From Cordylochernes scorpioides (lineage: Eukaryota; Arthropoda; Arachnida; Pseudoscorpiones; Chernetidae): DNA of 64,000 nt. The notes beneath the pieces were generated by a model, which saw nothing but the letters and a program-made list of their open reading frames with translations, was not told the DNA's origin and ran no database searches. This document shows, in pieces, positions 31,339 through 42,103 of this stretch. Each line of letters starts with the position of its first letter. The first letter of the stretch is position 1. The stretch lies in the NCBI GenBank assembly GCA_030710605.1, contig CP092879.1:23881605-23945604 (forward strand). Reading direction: 5' to 3'. A program made the translations under genes and the position numbers.

Positions 31339-31715
31339 GTTGGAAAAGAAGGAGTTCGAAGCAGCCAATGGGAGGCCGACGGAAGCGGCTACGGGGATGC
31401 AGCGGCTAAAATGAGAAAACAAATACAGAAGAACCTGTAAACAACTTTCGAACGCTAGAATTTGCCCTGATCTCCGATTCTTTTAGCGTAAATATTTAAA
31501 TATATAATTAATTAAATAATACTTTACTTATTTTCTTAAATTATAATAAATATAATTTCCCTCCTGTTTTCGTCTAATATTTTAATAGTGCTATAAGCAG
31601 CGACATCTTAATTTTGAACCTTCAACCCCGCCGACCAAGAATAGAGGTGAGTGACTACCTCTATAGAACTTAGATCGTCGTCACAACACAGAGTGGCGGT
31701 GAAATCGCAATATTT
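31339..31715 (+). repeat. BEL 5' LTR
   Basis: TGTTGGAAAAGAAGGAGTTC to GAAATCGCAATATTT, about 95% identical to 35361-35739. Confidence 0.88.
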
Positions 31716-31716
31716 T

Positions 31717-31734
31717 TGGCATCCCAGCCGGGAC
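31717..31734 (+). promoter_or_regulatory. Primer-binding site candidate
   Basis: TGGCATCCCAGCCGGGAC lies immediately after the LTR and begins TGG, as expected for pairing to a tRNA 3' CCA end. The tRNA was not identified. Confidence 0.6.
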
Positions 31735-31824
31735 TGTTGAAGGTAAATTCTAGAAAAAAAAATCATTTTAAGCTGACCATTTTGGAACTCGCTAGCTAAC
31801 CCTACTTGCTGCTTTGTTTACAAG

Positions 31825-32515
31825 ATGGCGGAAGAATTAATTCTACGTTTAAAAAAGAAGCGTGCTATTTACAGATCATATTTAACGAAAACATGCAATA
31901 AGATTGAAAGTGGACTTGACACGCTAATTAGAATTGATCTTGAAGAATTATTAGAACAATTGAATGAATCATTTAACGAACTTAAATTAGTGGATCACGA
32001 AATAGAAACGCTTTTTGAAACTGACGATTTAGAGAAGGAATTACAGGGCGTAGAGGAATATCGAGAGAAATATATTATTTGGAGATTTAGGGCAAATAAA
32101 AAGATTCGCCAATCAGATTTTCATGGCGAAAATATACCGAATTCGAACTCACGAATAGATGAAAATGAAATGAGACATTATGTACCTTCCTGCACGACTG
32201 TGAAACTTCCGAAATTGATGATATCGAAATTTTATGGAAATTTTAGTGAATGGCTGACGTTCTGGAATTTTTTTGATGCAGCTATACACCAGAACAACTC
32301 ACTGAACCCGATCGATAAATTTAACTATCTGAAGTCACATCTCGGCGGAACTGCACTAAACACGGTCGAAGGTTTCGCTTTATCTGCGGACAATTATGAG
32401 AAAGCTATAAAATTGCTAAAGACAGATTCGGGCGAGAAGACATTTTTATTAGCCGACATATGAACAATTTGTTGTCAATGAGACCACTCAAAAGTCAAGC
32501 GATGTAAGAACCTTC
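31825..32515 (+). pseudogene. BEL/Pao gag, N-terminal part
   Basis: It starts MAEELILRLKKKRAIYRSYL with a predicted coiled coil through about residue 85. The DUF1759-type region follows: LPKLMISKFYGNFSEWLTFW, HQNNSLNPIDKFNYLKSHL and GTALNTVEGFALSADNYEKA. The frame changes near 32425 (the ISRHMNNLLS segment is in another phase) and again near 32500, so gag is broken. Confidence 0.85.
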
Positions 32516-33245
32516 CGTGAACTTTTTGACAACCTTTCTGTTCAAATAAGAAGTCTCGGGTCACTAAACGTGTCCATTGATGTTTACGGACAACTGTTGT
32601 GCCCGATAATAATAAAGCTTCTACCTGCAGACCTTAATTTGGAATTGAACAAAGAACTCCCGACAGGTTACGTAATTAATGACTTGATTACCTTTCTAGA
32701 AAGACAATTAACTGCACGGGAGAGGAGTTTTAGAAACGAAATCGGTACCGGGAATGAATCAACTTCTAAACCTAATTTGTTAAACAAACATCCAAAGACA
32801 AGATTCTACAATGAAAAACCAATTGCGACACCTTCAGAACTTTTGAATTCAGTTCACAAATTGAATGAATGTGTATTTTGTGGTAAAGACAACCATGGAA
32901 GCCCTAAGTGTGACTTTGCAGCTAATATGAGTTTAAACGAAAATAGATCACTCATGAAGAAAAAAGGCGTTTGTTATAAATGTCTTCGGCCTTCTCATTT
33001 AATTAAATTTTGCAGAAATGTAGTCCGGTGTTCGATCTGCAACATGTCTTCCCACCTGGATGTCATGTGCACAAAACGGATTTTAGATCGAGGTGGATCT
33101 TCTAAGTCTCCAACGGTGCAAGATGAAACCCTCGCCAACTTATCAACCTCCCCAGACGTCTTGTTGCCTACTTTGAGAGTGACCCTTAAAGGGAACAGAA
33201 CGGAGAAGACGGCACGGGCTATAATAGACACCGGATCCCAAATAT
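32516..33245 (+). pseudogene. BEL gag C-terminus, zinc knuckles and protease
   Basis: After FRELFDNLSVQIRSLGSL and DLITFLERQLTARERSF come paired Cys/His knuckles (CVFCGKDNHGSPKC, CYKCLRPSHLIKFC, CSICNMSSHLDVMC). The aspartic protease of the DUF1758 type follows, with active site ARAIIDTGSQ. Sequence after GSQ departs from the expected fold and changes frame near 33260. Confidence 0.85.
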
Positions 33246-33267
33246 ATATATTTTACATAGCACAGCA

Positions 33268-34310
33268 ATGGAAATGGAATACGAACAATCTGGGAGAGAG
33301 TTCTTCCGGCATTCCTTGTTTGGAGGATCGAGTACCGACGTAGTTGAACATGAGGTCTATACCATTCATTTATCTGACATCAATAATTCCTATCGCTGTG
33401 AGTTTGAAGCACTAGGTCAACCCCTTATCTGTGGAAGCATACCTCAGGTGTGTCCAAGATCATTTTTAGAAGGGAGTGAAGATCTCGACGTGTCTGATTT
33501 GATGAGAGACCGTGTAGAAGTCCTTATAGGGGCGGACATCGCCGGGAGATTGCTAACTGATGATCAGAGAAGAATCTCATCTGGACTTGTGGCAATCTGT
33601 ACCAAACTAGGATGGACTGTGATGGGAAAAATTCCTCTGACGGAGGTGAGAGATAACACCAGCTCCCTTTGCGTGACCACACTTCTATCTTTAGATTTAG
33701 AAAACTTGTGGAAATTAGATGCAATTGGGGTCTCTGACGCGGAGGTTGAGAAGAAGAATCAGTCCTTACAAGCTGAAATGGAGGAACATTTCGCCCACAC
33801 CACGACGCGAGATATCGAGGGGCGCTATGAGGTAGCTCTACCCTGGGTGCAAGACAAGGAAAGGATTCATTCGAATAGAGACCTAGCCGAAAACCAACAA
33901 AGTTCTGTAAGAAGAAAACTTGAAGAAGTTGAAGACATGAATGAGTATGGAGAAATCTTTGAAGAATGTATAAATCAGGGGATAATAGAGTATTCCAGAG
34001 AGGGGATAAACTAGATGGTGTATACAATCTGCCACATCGACCAGTGTATAAAAGAAACAGTCAAACTTCTAAAATAAGGCCAGTATTTAATGCGTCGGCC
34101 CGGAAGAGAGGTAAACTTTCCCTGAATGACTGTCTGGATAAGGGACCCAATTTGATAGAAATTATACCAAAACTTTTAAATAAATTCCGGAAATATGAAG
34201 TAGGTGTCTCTTCCGATATTGAGAAAGCATTTTTACAAATTGGAATAAAGGAAGAAGACCGAGATGCTGCAGTTTTCGAAATAGCAGGAGTTGATCTAAC
34301 TGGGCATCTT
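33268..34310 (+). pseudogene. BEL protease remainder and reverse transcriptase N-terminus
   Basis: It contains DVLIGAD-like text (VEVLIGADIAGRLL), the WKLDAIGVSD linker and the polymerase fingers NLPHRPVYK, KIRPVFNASA and LNDCLDKGPNL. The first palm Asp lies in VSSDIEKAFLQIGI. A stop at about 34012 splits it. The sequence then jumps to integrase near 34315, losing the YxDD motif and RNase H. Confidence 0.82.
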
Positions 34311-35437
34311 ATCTTAAATAATAAGAAGAAAGCATGGGTTGTCATCTTCACATGCGTAGTGTATAGAGGAGTTCATCTGGAACTTGTGACATCTTTGCCT
34401 ATGGAAGCCTTCCTCCAAGCTTTCCGCCGATTTATTGCTCGAAGAGGCCGCCCATTGATTGTGTATTCGGATAACGGGACTAATTTCCGAGGCATGACTA
34501 ATACGTTAAAGAAGATTGATTTTCGAGATTAAAATGTGATCCCACATTGAAAAACATCACCTGGAAATTCATACCGCCTGATGCTCCTGGTGGATGGTGG
34601 GAGCGTTTGATTGGAATGATGAAACAATTGCTCTTTAGGATTCTCGGTCAAACCTCCTTGGGATATGAAGAACTGTCCACGGTGATGTGTGACGTCGAAA
34701 GCTTGATGAACACACGCCCTCTGACCTACCTAACGGAAGAAAGTGAAGATATCGTTACATTGGCACCTTCGTTGTTCTTATATGAGGTCAGAGAGGTTGG
34801 CATTCCAGACCTGGACTTGATTGATAACCAGACCCTCTCCCGAAAATATCAATATATCAAACGTGTACGAGAAGATCTTATAGAACGATTTCGTATCGAA
34901 TATTTTGGATTCCTGAGACAAGAAACGAGACGCCTGAAGACTACCATACCATTCAAGGTGGGAAACATGGTGCTCATTGGACAAGAGAGTTTAAAGAGAC
35001 TAAAATGGCCGTTAGCCAGAATATTCCAACTCTATCCAGGAAAAGACGGACTTGTGAGGGTTGCGAAAGTGAAAACTTCATCAGGTGATAAAATACGACC
35101 CATTCAAAAACTCTACAATTCAGAGATAACGCCCGAGATAAGAAGTCGAGACCCTCTAACGGAGCGATCTCCCACACAAGAAGTTCGATTGACAACTGAA
35201 GAGGACCCTTTGATTTCACAACAAGAGCAACATCACATTGAAACCCCGAATGTTGTGTCAAGTTACGGACGGCCCATCAAGAGACTCAGCCGATTGGATC
35301 TACTGAACTTTTCCTTTCCATTTTTGAGTCGTCGAGGCGCCAACTCAAAGGTGGGAGAAATGTTGGAAATGAAGGAGTTCGAAGCAGCCAATGGGAGGCC
35401 GAGGGAAGCGGCTACGGGGATGCAGCGGCTAAAATGA
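34311..35437 (+). pseudogene. BEL integrase, core and C-terminal domain
   Basis: It contains VVYRGVHLELVTSLPMEAFL, FIARRGRPLIVYSDNGTNF (second catalytic Asp) and, in a second frame after a stop near 34532, WKFIPPDAPGGWWERL (catalytic Glu) and the BEL C-terminal domain with MNTRPLTYLT. The first catalytic Asp is missing with the deletion. The frame ends within the 3' LTR at 35437. Confidence 0.87.
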
Positions 35438-35739
35438 GAAAACAAATACAGAAGAACCTGAAAACAACTTTCGAACACGAGAATTTGCCCTGATCTCCGA
35501 TTCTTTTAGTGTAAATATTTAAATATATAATTAATTAAAAACTACTTTACTTATTTTCTTAATTTATAATAAATATAACTTTCCCTCCTGTTTTCGTCTA
35601 ATATTTTAATAGTGCTATGAGCAGCGACACCTTAATTTTGAACCTTCAACCATGCCGACCAAGAATAGAGGTGATCGACTACCTCTATAGAACTTAGATC
35701 GTCGTCACAACACAGAGTGGCGGTGAAATCGCAATATTT
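35361..35739 (+). repeat. BEL 3' LTR
   Basis: Preceded by a purine tract (AAAGGTGGGAGAAA, 35347-35360). Starts TGTTGGAAATGAAGG. Confidence 0.88.
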
Positions 35740-37194
35740 CATAATTTTATATCAAGAGTATTTCTTTGTTTCTTGAATTATAAGCATAGCAGAAACTCTT
35801 TGACATTATTTCGGAAAGCCGATTTCAAACTCGACAATATTTGGGATTTGGTGAATAACGATTATTCAAAATTCAATCAGAGTATTCCGTGAAAATTGGC
35901 GTAACAAATTAAGAGCACATTTGATAATTAACAAAAACAGAAAACTTTCATACATGAATATTGTTAAAACTTCCTATTGCTGGGCCATTAATTCCAAATT
36001 TTAGAAGTTGAGCTTGGAGGATAGAAGGTAAACATTTGGAAATTCATCTTTTCAAATGATTTTTTTTACCTCATTGTTAAACTCAGGAATAACCATAATT
36101 GTTATTAAAAAAAAGTATTGTGCGCATAAAAAGCGAATTAGAAAGACTCCAATTATATATTTTGTTTTTATTTTTTTATTTAATTATTTTAATTAATTTA
36201 TTTTATTTATTCATATTTATTTTATTTATTTTTATTTAATTTTATATTTATTTATATATTTGTTGTGTTTCTCGATGCTGAGCATCTTCTTGGAGGTGCT
36301 GTTTGCAGCACTCGTGCTGGCTGCCGCGTGCATAGCGGGGTTACTTTCAAAAATTAAATCGTTGAAAGAGGAATTGGCGATGGAGAGGGAAAGAAACGTT
36401 TCTTTCAAAACAAACCTTGATATGGGGTTTGAAAAGATGACTAATTTGAGTCATAAACTAACTAATTCAGTTAAAATTGCCAACGCTGCTGTGAAATCAA
36501 ACAAGAGACTGAAGGTAAAAATTCTTACTGTAGCGTGGAAAGTAAACAGATTGGAATCTCGTGAGCGAATCACTAAGAAAAAGTTGAAACTTTTGAAACA
36601 CAAAATTACAAAAGAAGAAGAGGTTGCCTTCTGGAAGCGGACAATCCCCGGCTTGGCTTCCCTAAAGGAAATTAAGAAATATCTAATTGAATGGACTAGT
36701 TTCTTCAGAGTTCTTCTCTGTTCTAAGAAGATGGCGGAAGGTTCGAAGGGGACAGCGAATGGTGCGGAGGAAGTAAAGACCTACGGATTCGACCGGATCG
36801 TCGACAGGATTAAAAAAAGACTGACTTTTGTAATATTTGATCGTGAAGATGAAAATTTCTAATTGGATGGAAAATAAATGAGGAACTGAGTTGTTATTTC
36901 TTATCAATTCTGAACCGCTATCTTATATTTTGAACTCTCGGAAAGAAAGTGGATAAAATTTAAAATATGATTTACTCATAATAAGAAGATTGATATGTAA
37001 TTATGGGAAATATTATCTTTAATAGGTCGTGTTGCAAGCGTACTGATTTTACTAAGCCTAATCTGACTTTAAATGTTCACATTCTATTATAGGTCTAGAT
37101 AATTATATAGGATATTTAGCCTTATGTTTCAAAAGTTATAGCAATCTTTGCTTCTATTTCCCTAGGTTAGTTTAGTATATTAGTAAACTTGTAC
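35740..37194 (+). mobile_element. Unclassified 1.45-kb repeat with ORF, copy 1
   Basis: It aligns with 39453-40937 at roughly 85-90% identity, beginning CATAATTTTATATCAAGAG and ending TATTAGTAAACTTGTACT. It contains a T-rich tract of about 100 bp directly before an ORF for a membrane/coiled-coil protein. No terminal inverted repeats or poly(A) tail are visible. Its left edge coincides with the end of the BEL 3' LTR, so BEL may have inserted at its start. It could be a duplicated gene, a segmental duplication or an undescribed element. Confidence 0.6.
36275..36862 (+). CDS. Predicted N-anchored coiled-coil protein, copy 1
   Basis: The 195-aa ORF starts at the ATG in the phrase MLSIFLEVLFAALVL. 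Residues 3-24 form a strongly hydrophobic helix (signal anchor or transmembrane segment). A Lys/Glu-rich coiled coil follows to about residue 110 (SKIKSLKEELAMERERN, KKKLKLLKHKITKEEE), then a second amphipathic region (WKRTIPGLASLKEIKKYLIE). Copy 2 shares about 80% of residues, and both start within a conserved context after a T-rich tract. No homologue is recognised, and similarity to syntaxin-like or viral proteins was not assumed. Expression is unknown. Confidence 0.55.
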   Translation: MLSIFLEVLFAALVLAAACIAGLLSKIKSLKEELAMERERNVSFKTNLDMGFEKMTNLSHKLTNSVKIANAAVKSNKRLKVKILTVAWKVNRLESRERITKKKLKLLKHKITKEEEVAFWKRTIPGLASLKEIKKYLIEWTSFFRVLLCSKKMAEGSKGTANGAEEVKTYGFDRIVDRIKKRLTFVIFDREDENF

Positions 37195-37336
37195 TGAATT
37201 CTTTTCCTTTAATGTCTATCTCTTGTTTACCTTGGGGTATACAAAATGTAAACAAACAACGTCATTGGGTAATTTTCACATAACTTTTATACACATGATT
37301 TTAAGAAAAAACACTATGAAGTTAATTATACAAGCT

Positions 37337-38662
37337 TGTGTCAATAAGTAATGCCCAATCACCCCTAGCAAAATATATAAATAATTTATTATCATTAAAT
37401 ACATGTTTTCTGGTAAATAAAATACTCAGTTTTCATATCTGTAATCAGAAATGATTTATCTTTTGTATTTTCTAAGATATGGAGCCTAATGTGAACACAA
37501 GATTCCGTCAATGGTCGGTGACCCAGTTTACCTCTCCGACCGAGTTTACGAATTGACCTCTTTAAGTCCTGATACATATCAGCCACAACAATTCACTCAA
37601 AACTTCAGACTGTATATGGAAACGAAACATTGGATAGAAGCACTATACAGAGATGGGTTCAGCGCTTCCAGAAAGGTGATTTTGATCTTCATGACAAAGA
37701 GAGGCTAGGTACCTTCAACTGCCACAACCGCCCAAAATTCAGATCTTGTTGAGGAAATTGTTAAGAATATAACCGGACAATAACGATATATTAATTGTTG
37801 AAAAAACTCTCAATCTCTAAAGGAAGTGTCAATAAACTATTTTCAGATCTTGGCTATCGGAAATTGTGCTCAAAATGGTTACCAAAGGTTTTAACACGAG
37901 AAATAATGCAAACTCTGATATATATTTGCTTAGAATTCATCGAATCTTACAAAGTACCAACTTCTGAAGTCCTTTAAAGAAGTCATAACATGTGATGAGA
38001 CTTGGGTTTATCATTATAACCCTTCTTCAAAGCGTCAATCTTCTTTAATGCAAAGGACCCATAAAATTACTCCAATCAAGAACAAATCAAGGCTTTCGTT
38101 TCCAAGGACAAAATAATGATAACAGTATTTTTAGACCAAGATGGGCTCATATTCAGGGAGAAGCTTGAAAAAAATACTTCCATCAACAAGGAAAGATATT
38201 GTAATTCATTAGAAAAGCTAAAAAGATCCATTCAAACAAAAGGCCAGGCCTAAAGGACTTTCAAATCAAATTTCATTAGGACAATACAAGACCTTACACC
38301 GCGCATCAGGCATTGGCTCAAATTTACAGATAGGGGTGGACTTTGATACCTCACCCAGCTTACAGTCCTGACCTGGCTCCTTCCGATTTCTACCTGTTTG
38401 GTATATTAAAGAATTCCCTACGCGGTAGAACATTTGAAATATGATTAAACGTTACCCCATGAGGTTTGAGGGTGGTTCAGAAAGCAAAATGTAGCATTTT
38501 ACCAAAGTTGTGAGTTGGAAAGAACGTTGGACCAAATGTGTACAGAGGAGATATATTGAATGATATATAGCTAATAGTTAGGTATTCATGTATACAAATT
38601 TTCATCTTTATGATTTGTCATATAAAAATATTATTGATGATTGTGCATTACTTATTGACCAA
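37337..38662 (+). mobile_element. Degenerate mariner with terminal inverted repeats
   Basis: The left end GTCAATAAGTAATGCCCAAT and its complement near 38638-38660 (ATTGTGCATTACTTATTGAC) differ at one base over about 22. At 1.3 kb it is full length for mariner. Confidence 0.85.
37595..38470 (+). pseudogene. Mariner transposase, multiply frameshifted
   Basis: In changing frames it encodes DRSTIQRWVQRFQKGDFDLH (DNA-binding region), KLSISKGSVNKLFSDLGYRK (second helix-turn-helix), VITCDETWVYHYNPSSKR (first catalytic Asp) and HPAYSPDLAPSDFYLFGILK (third Asp), followed by LRGRTFE. The second-Asp block (near 38280) is damaged. Many stops show it is old. Confidence 0.83.
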
Positions 38663-38742
38663 ACCTTGTATATGCAAAGCCATTTTGAAGTTTCAAAATG
38701 TATTTACTCTACTGCGTATTTCTTAATATTATGTATTAATAT

Positions 38743-38981
38743 TTCTCAGGAAGTCTCTGGGACCAAAATTTGGTCGTAGAGGTACAGTCTGCACCACGCT
38801 GACGAGGGCCAACAGCCCGAAACGCGTTCGTTGTTGACTTTTCTTTATTTATCAAGAATATGGGTTGGGTAAATATCACGGAGCAAGTTAAATAAACGTT
38901 TAGTTTATTTTTGTTCCACTAAATGGCTCTCTGCCTTCTAGAAATGCTAATGTGAGCCTGGTCAGGATATGCCTTTTTTGT
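38743..38981 (+). mobile_element. Ribozyme-bearing PLE-type insertion with empty site in the window
   Basis: It is flanked by TATTAATAT on both sides (38734-38742 and 38982-38990). The uninterrupted site is at about 41606-41622. The 240-bp insert contains a hammerhead and ends GGTCAGGATATGCC with a T-run. It has no ORF and is related to 20768-21068. Confidence 0.75.
38793..38834 (+). ncRNA. Hammerhead ribozyme
   Basis: The core is CTGACGA. Stem II is GGGC-CAACA-GCCC, followed by GAAA, a minimal stem III (AC/GT in ACGCGT) and cleavage base T. Stem I, ACCACG with CGTTGT, has one mismatch in six. All invariant core bases are present. The same design at 20881 has a perfect stem I. Confidence 0.82.
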
Positions 38982-39206
38982 TATTAATATATATACGATT
39001 TTAAATATGGTTCATTTTTGGATTTGAAAAAGTTATATATTTTTAATATTTTGATTAACCAATCGTCCAACTTTTACTAGGTACATTGATTTGAAAATTT
39101 CTAGATAGCGCTCTCTGCCATGAAATCTAGCATTTATAATTAAAATACTTATTGTGCAACTTCTCCATAATTTTAAATCAATTTTATATATTTATAATTA
39201 TATGTA

Positions 39207-39452
39207 ATTCTGCTGTCCTAGAAGCTTATGTCCATAGTTCATCTAAATTACACATTGGAAGAGTCAAGCATCAGTATCACTATAAAAGGAAGTTCCAAAA
39301 GTGCAATATAACAGCGGCATGGTAGATTAAACTGGCGAACCCGCTGGGAGGGTTCAGCACTGATGAGCTAGGCCCTCCCTTTAATTTTTCCATTGCAGTA
39401 AGGGCAGTAGAAATTGTTTTATTTTGAAAAGAATATTACGCGTCTAAAATAT
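39207..39452 (+). mobile_element. PLE-type terminal repeat with conserved hairpin
   Basis: The TGTAATTCTGCTGTCCTAGA and GCTTATGTCCATAGTT start is shared with the foldback at 42.5 kb. The hairpin GGGAGGG...CCCTCCC with CTGATGAGCTAGG lies at 39339-39385 and an ATTGCAGTAAGGGCAGTAGA end follows. No ORF. Confidence 0.55.
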
Positions 39453-40937
39453 TTTCATAATTTTATATCAAGAGTATTGAAGAGTATTTCTTTGTTTCTT
39501 GAATTATAAGCATAGCAGAAACTCTTTGACATTCTTTCGGAAAGCCGAATTCAAATTTGACCAAATATGGGATTTGGTGAATAACGACTATTCGAAATTC
39601 ATTTAGAATATTCCGCGAAAGTTGAATTTGGCGTAGCAAATTTAAAGCACATTTGATAATTAACAAACAGAAAACATTCATACATAAATATTGTTAATAC
39701 TTCCAATTGCTGGGCCATTAATTCCAAATCTGAGAACTTGCGCTTGAAGGATAAAAGGTAAACATTTGAAAATTATTCTTTTTAATCGATTCTATTACCT
39801 CATTGTTCAATTTAGGAATAACCCTATTGTTATAAAAAAAGTCCTGAGCACTAAGAAAGCGGGTTTTAAAAGCCATCGATATATATTTTTGTTTTTATTT
39901 TTATTTATTTTCTATTTTCTATTTTTTTCTCTTTATATATATTCTTTTTTTATTCATTTATTTTTTTTATTTAATTTATATTTATTTAATTTGTTGTGTT
40001 CCTCGGGATGCTAAGCATCTTCCTGGAGGTGCTGTTTGCAGCACTCGTGCTGGCCGCCGCGTGCATAGCGGGCTTACTTTCAAAGATTAAATCGTTGAAA
40101 GAGGAATTGGCGATGGAAAGGGAAAGAAACGCCTCTTTCCAAACAAAGCTTGATAACGGGTTTGAAGAGATGACTAATTTGAGTCATAAAATAACTGATT
40201 CAGTCAAAATTTCAAACGCAGCTGTAAAGGAAAACAAGAGACTGAAGGCAAAAATTCTTACTGTAGAGTTGAAAGTAAACAAAATGGAATCTCGTGAGCG
40301 AATCACTAAGAAAAAGTTTAAACTTTTGAAACCAAAAATTACAAAAGAAGAAAAGGTCGCCTTCTGGAAGCGGACAATCCCCGGCTTGTGTTCCCTAATG
40401 GATATTATGAAAAATCTAATTGAATGGACTAGTTTCTTCAGCGTTCTTCTCTGTTCTAAGAAGATGGCGGAAGGTTCGAAGGAGACGGCGAATGATACGA
40501 AGGAGGTAAAGGCCTGCGGCGGATTCGACGGGATCGTCGACAGAATTTAAAAAAAGACTGACTTTTGCAAAATTTGATCGTGAAGATATTTTCTAATTGG
40601 ATGGAAAATAAATGAGGAACTGAGTTGTTATTTCTTATTTATTCTGAACCGCTATTTTATATTTTGAACTCTCGGAAAGAAAGTGGATAAAATTTAAAAT
40701 ATGATTTACTCATAATAAGAAGATTGATATGAAATTATGGTGTGTAATTATTATATTTAATAGGTCGTGTTACAAGCTTACTGAATTTACTAAGCCTAAT
40801 CTCACTTTAGATGTTTACATTCTATCATAGGTCTAGACAATTATATAGGATATTTAGCCTTATGTTTCAAAGAGTTATAGCAATCTTTGTTTCTATTTCC
40901 TTAGGTTAGTTTAATATATTAGTAAGCTTGTACTTCT
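39453..40937 (+). mobile_element. Unclassified 1.45-kb repeat with ORF, copy 2
   Basis: It aligns end to end with 35740-37194. Its left edge abuts the PLE-type terminal repeat, and its right edge diverges after TAAGCTTGTACT. Confidence 0.6.
40008..40550 (+). CDS. Predicted N-anchored coiled-coil protein, copy 2
   Basis: The 180-aa ORF has the same hydrophobic start (MLSIFLEVLFAALVLAAACI) and coiled coil. It differs from copy 1 mainly by charge-conserving or polar changes (for example NSVKI to DSVKI, KVNR to KVNK). One extra T near 40548 introduces a stop, removing about 16 C-terminal residues present in copy 1 and leaving FDGIVDRI as the end. Function unknown. Confidence 0.5.
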   Translation: MLSIFLEVLFAALVLAAACIAGLLSKIKSLKEELAMERERNASFQTKLDNGFEEMTNLSHKITDSVKISNAAVKENKRLKAKILTVELKVNKMESRERITKKKFKLLKPKITKEEKVAFWKRTIPGLCSLMDIMKNLIEWTSFFSVLLCSKKMAEGSKETANDTKEVKACGGFDGIVDRI

Positions 40938-41519
40938 CCACCCACAGACAAAATCTTCGAAGCATTCTTCGTCACGTTCCGCACCCAAATGGTTAAAGTG
41001 AGTCCTTTTAATGTTTGATTGTGTTTTATTAAAATGAATTCAAGAAAGAACAAGTGTCTTTCCAAAATTAAAAAAACGCGTGTAGTTCAAACTGTGGAGG
41101 ATGGACAATTAAAAATATATATGTCGCTAAACAGTATGGCTTTTTACCTCCCAATAAATTAACTACCTCGAAAACTTGAGGTAAGTCACTTATTTAATCT
41201 TGTATCAACATAGTATGAATATTACGATGTACTAGAGCGCCATCTGTTATCGAATTATAAAACTATTTTAGAGGCGTAATATTCTTTTTAAAATAAAACA
41301 ATTTCTACTGTCCTTACTGCGATGGAAAAATTAAAGGGAGGGCCTGGCATATCTAAAATAGTTTTATAATAGTATGAATATCCCGAAACTACCAAAACTT
41401 AAAATTCTTGTTTACTTGATTTTTTCCCTCCCTGTCTTTTGGTTGTTTAAACTCTTGTTATTTTCAATTCTTTATAAATTGAAATATTCTCTGGTTCCTT
41501 GAGTTTTAAATCATCGAGA
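40938..41519. other. Mostly unassigned, with a possible small exon and a hairpin-family fragment
   Basis: A CCCACAG acceptor-like site near 40945-40951 and an AAAGTGAGT donor-like site near 40995-41003 frame about 47 bp that is open in one phase (KIFEAFFVTFRTQMVK). That is far too short to prove a gene. A minus-strand remnant of the hairpin family end (TACTGTCCTTACTGCGATGG) is at about 41305-41350. Confidence 0.3.
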
Positions 41520-41710
41520 GTCGACGGTATATGTAAGGCCATTTTGAAGTTTCAAAATGTATTTTCTTTCTGACATATTTTTTCTATATTAGGTAATATA
41601 TTAATATATATGTTTCTAATTAAGGTTTATTTTTTGGATTTGATAAGAGTTTTATTTGATATTTTGATGGACAATCGTCCATCTTTTACTAGGTATATGT
41701 TTTGAACGGA
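41520..41710. repeat. Short repeat R, uninterrupted copy
   Basis: The uninterrupted counterpart of 38675-39092. Serves as the empty-site reference. Confidence 0.7.
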
Positions 41711-41849
41711 GAGAGAGTAGCGCGCTTCAGGTGAGCCAAGGAAGTCTTGCAGAAGCACGCGGCTTGCTGTGTTTCAATACAAGAAATATATTTTTATAAA
41801 AGATGGACTGAAAGGTTTATTATATATATAACCTCTTATTAAATTCAAC

Positions 41850-42103
41850 GATAAGCCTTAATTAAAAACTATATAATAAAAATATAATAGTGATACTATA
41901 TTTAAAATTTAAAGAGTAAACTGATAAGAATGATAATTTATATCAAGTATTTATTATATATCTCTCTATTATTATATATATATTTATTATATATCTATTA
42001 ATTAATAACAATTTACAAATTTTATAATTTGAATTTAAATAATCAAAGAAATAAAGATAATTTTAATACAAAACTAAACCACTATTTATTTATATATATA
42101 TAT
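41850..42103. repeat. Inverted fragments of the permuted-PLE pseudo-LTR
   Basis: 41865-41960 matches the pseudo-LTR in one orientation (AAAGAGTAAACTGATAAGAA), and 42003-42100 matches it in the other (AACAATTTACAAATTTTATA). It is a small, degraded inverted pair. Confidence 0.6.

Larger units (their letters stand above)
31339..35739 (+). mobile_element. BEL/Pao LTR retrotransposon, internally deleted
   Basis: The LTRs are 377 and 379 bp (31339-31715 and 35361-35739), both starting TGTTGGAAA. Inside are a gag of the BEL type, zinc knuckles, an aspartic protease, the first part of reverse transcriptase and integrase. The polymerase active site, RNase H and the start of integrase are deleted. At 4.4 kb it is shorter than the usual 6-7 kb. 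No clear target duplication was found. Confidence 0.9.
38675..39092. repeat. Short repeat R, interrupted copy
   Basis: 38675-38742 and 38982-39092 together match the uninterrupted 41520-41710 (shared CCATTTTGAAGTTTCAAAAT, TTTTTGGATTTGA and CAATCGTCCA.CTTTTACTAGGTA). The interruption is the ribozyme insertion. Confidence 0.75.
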
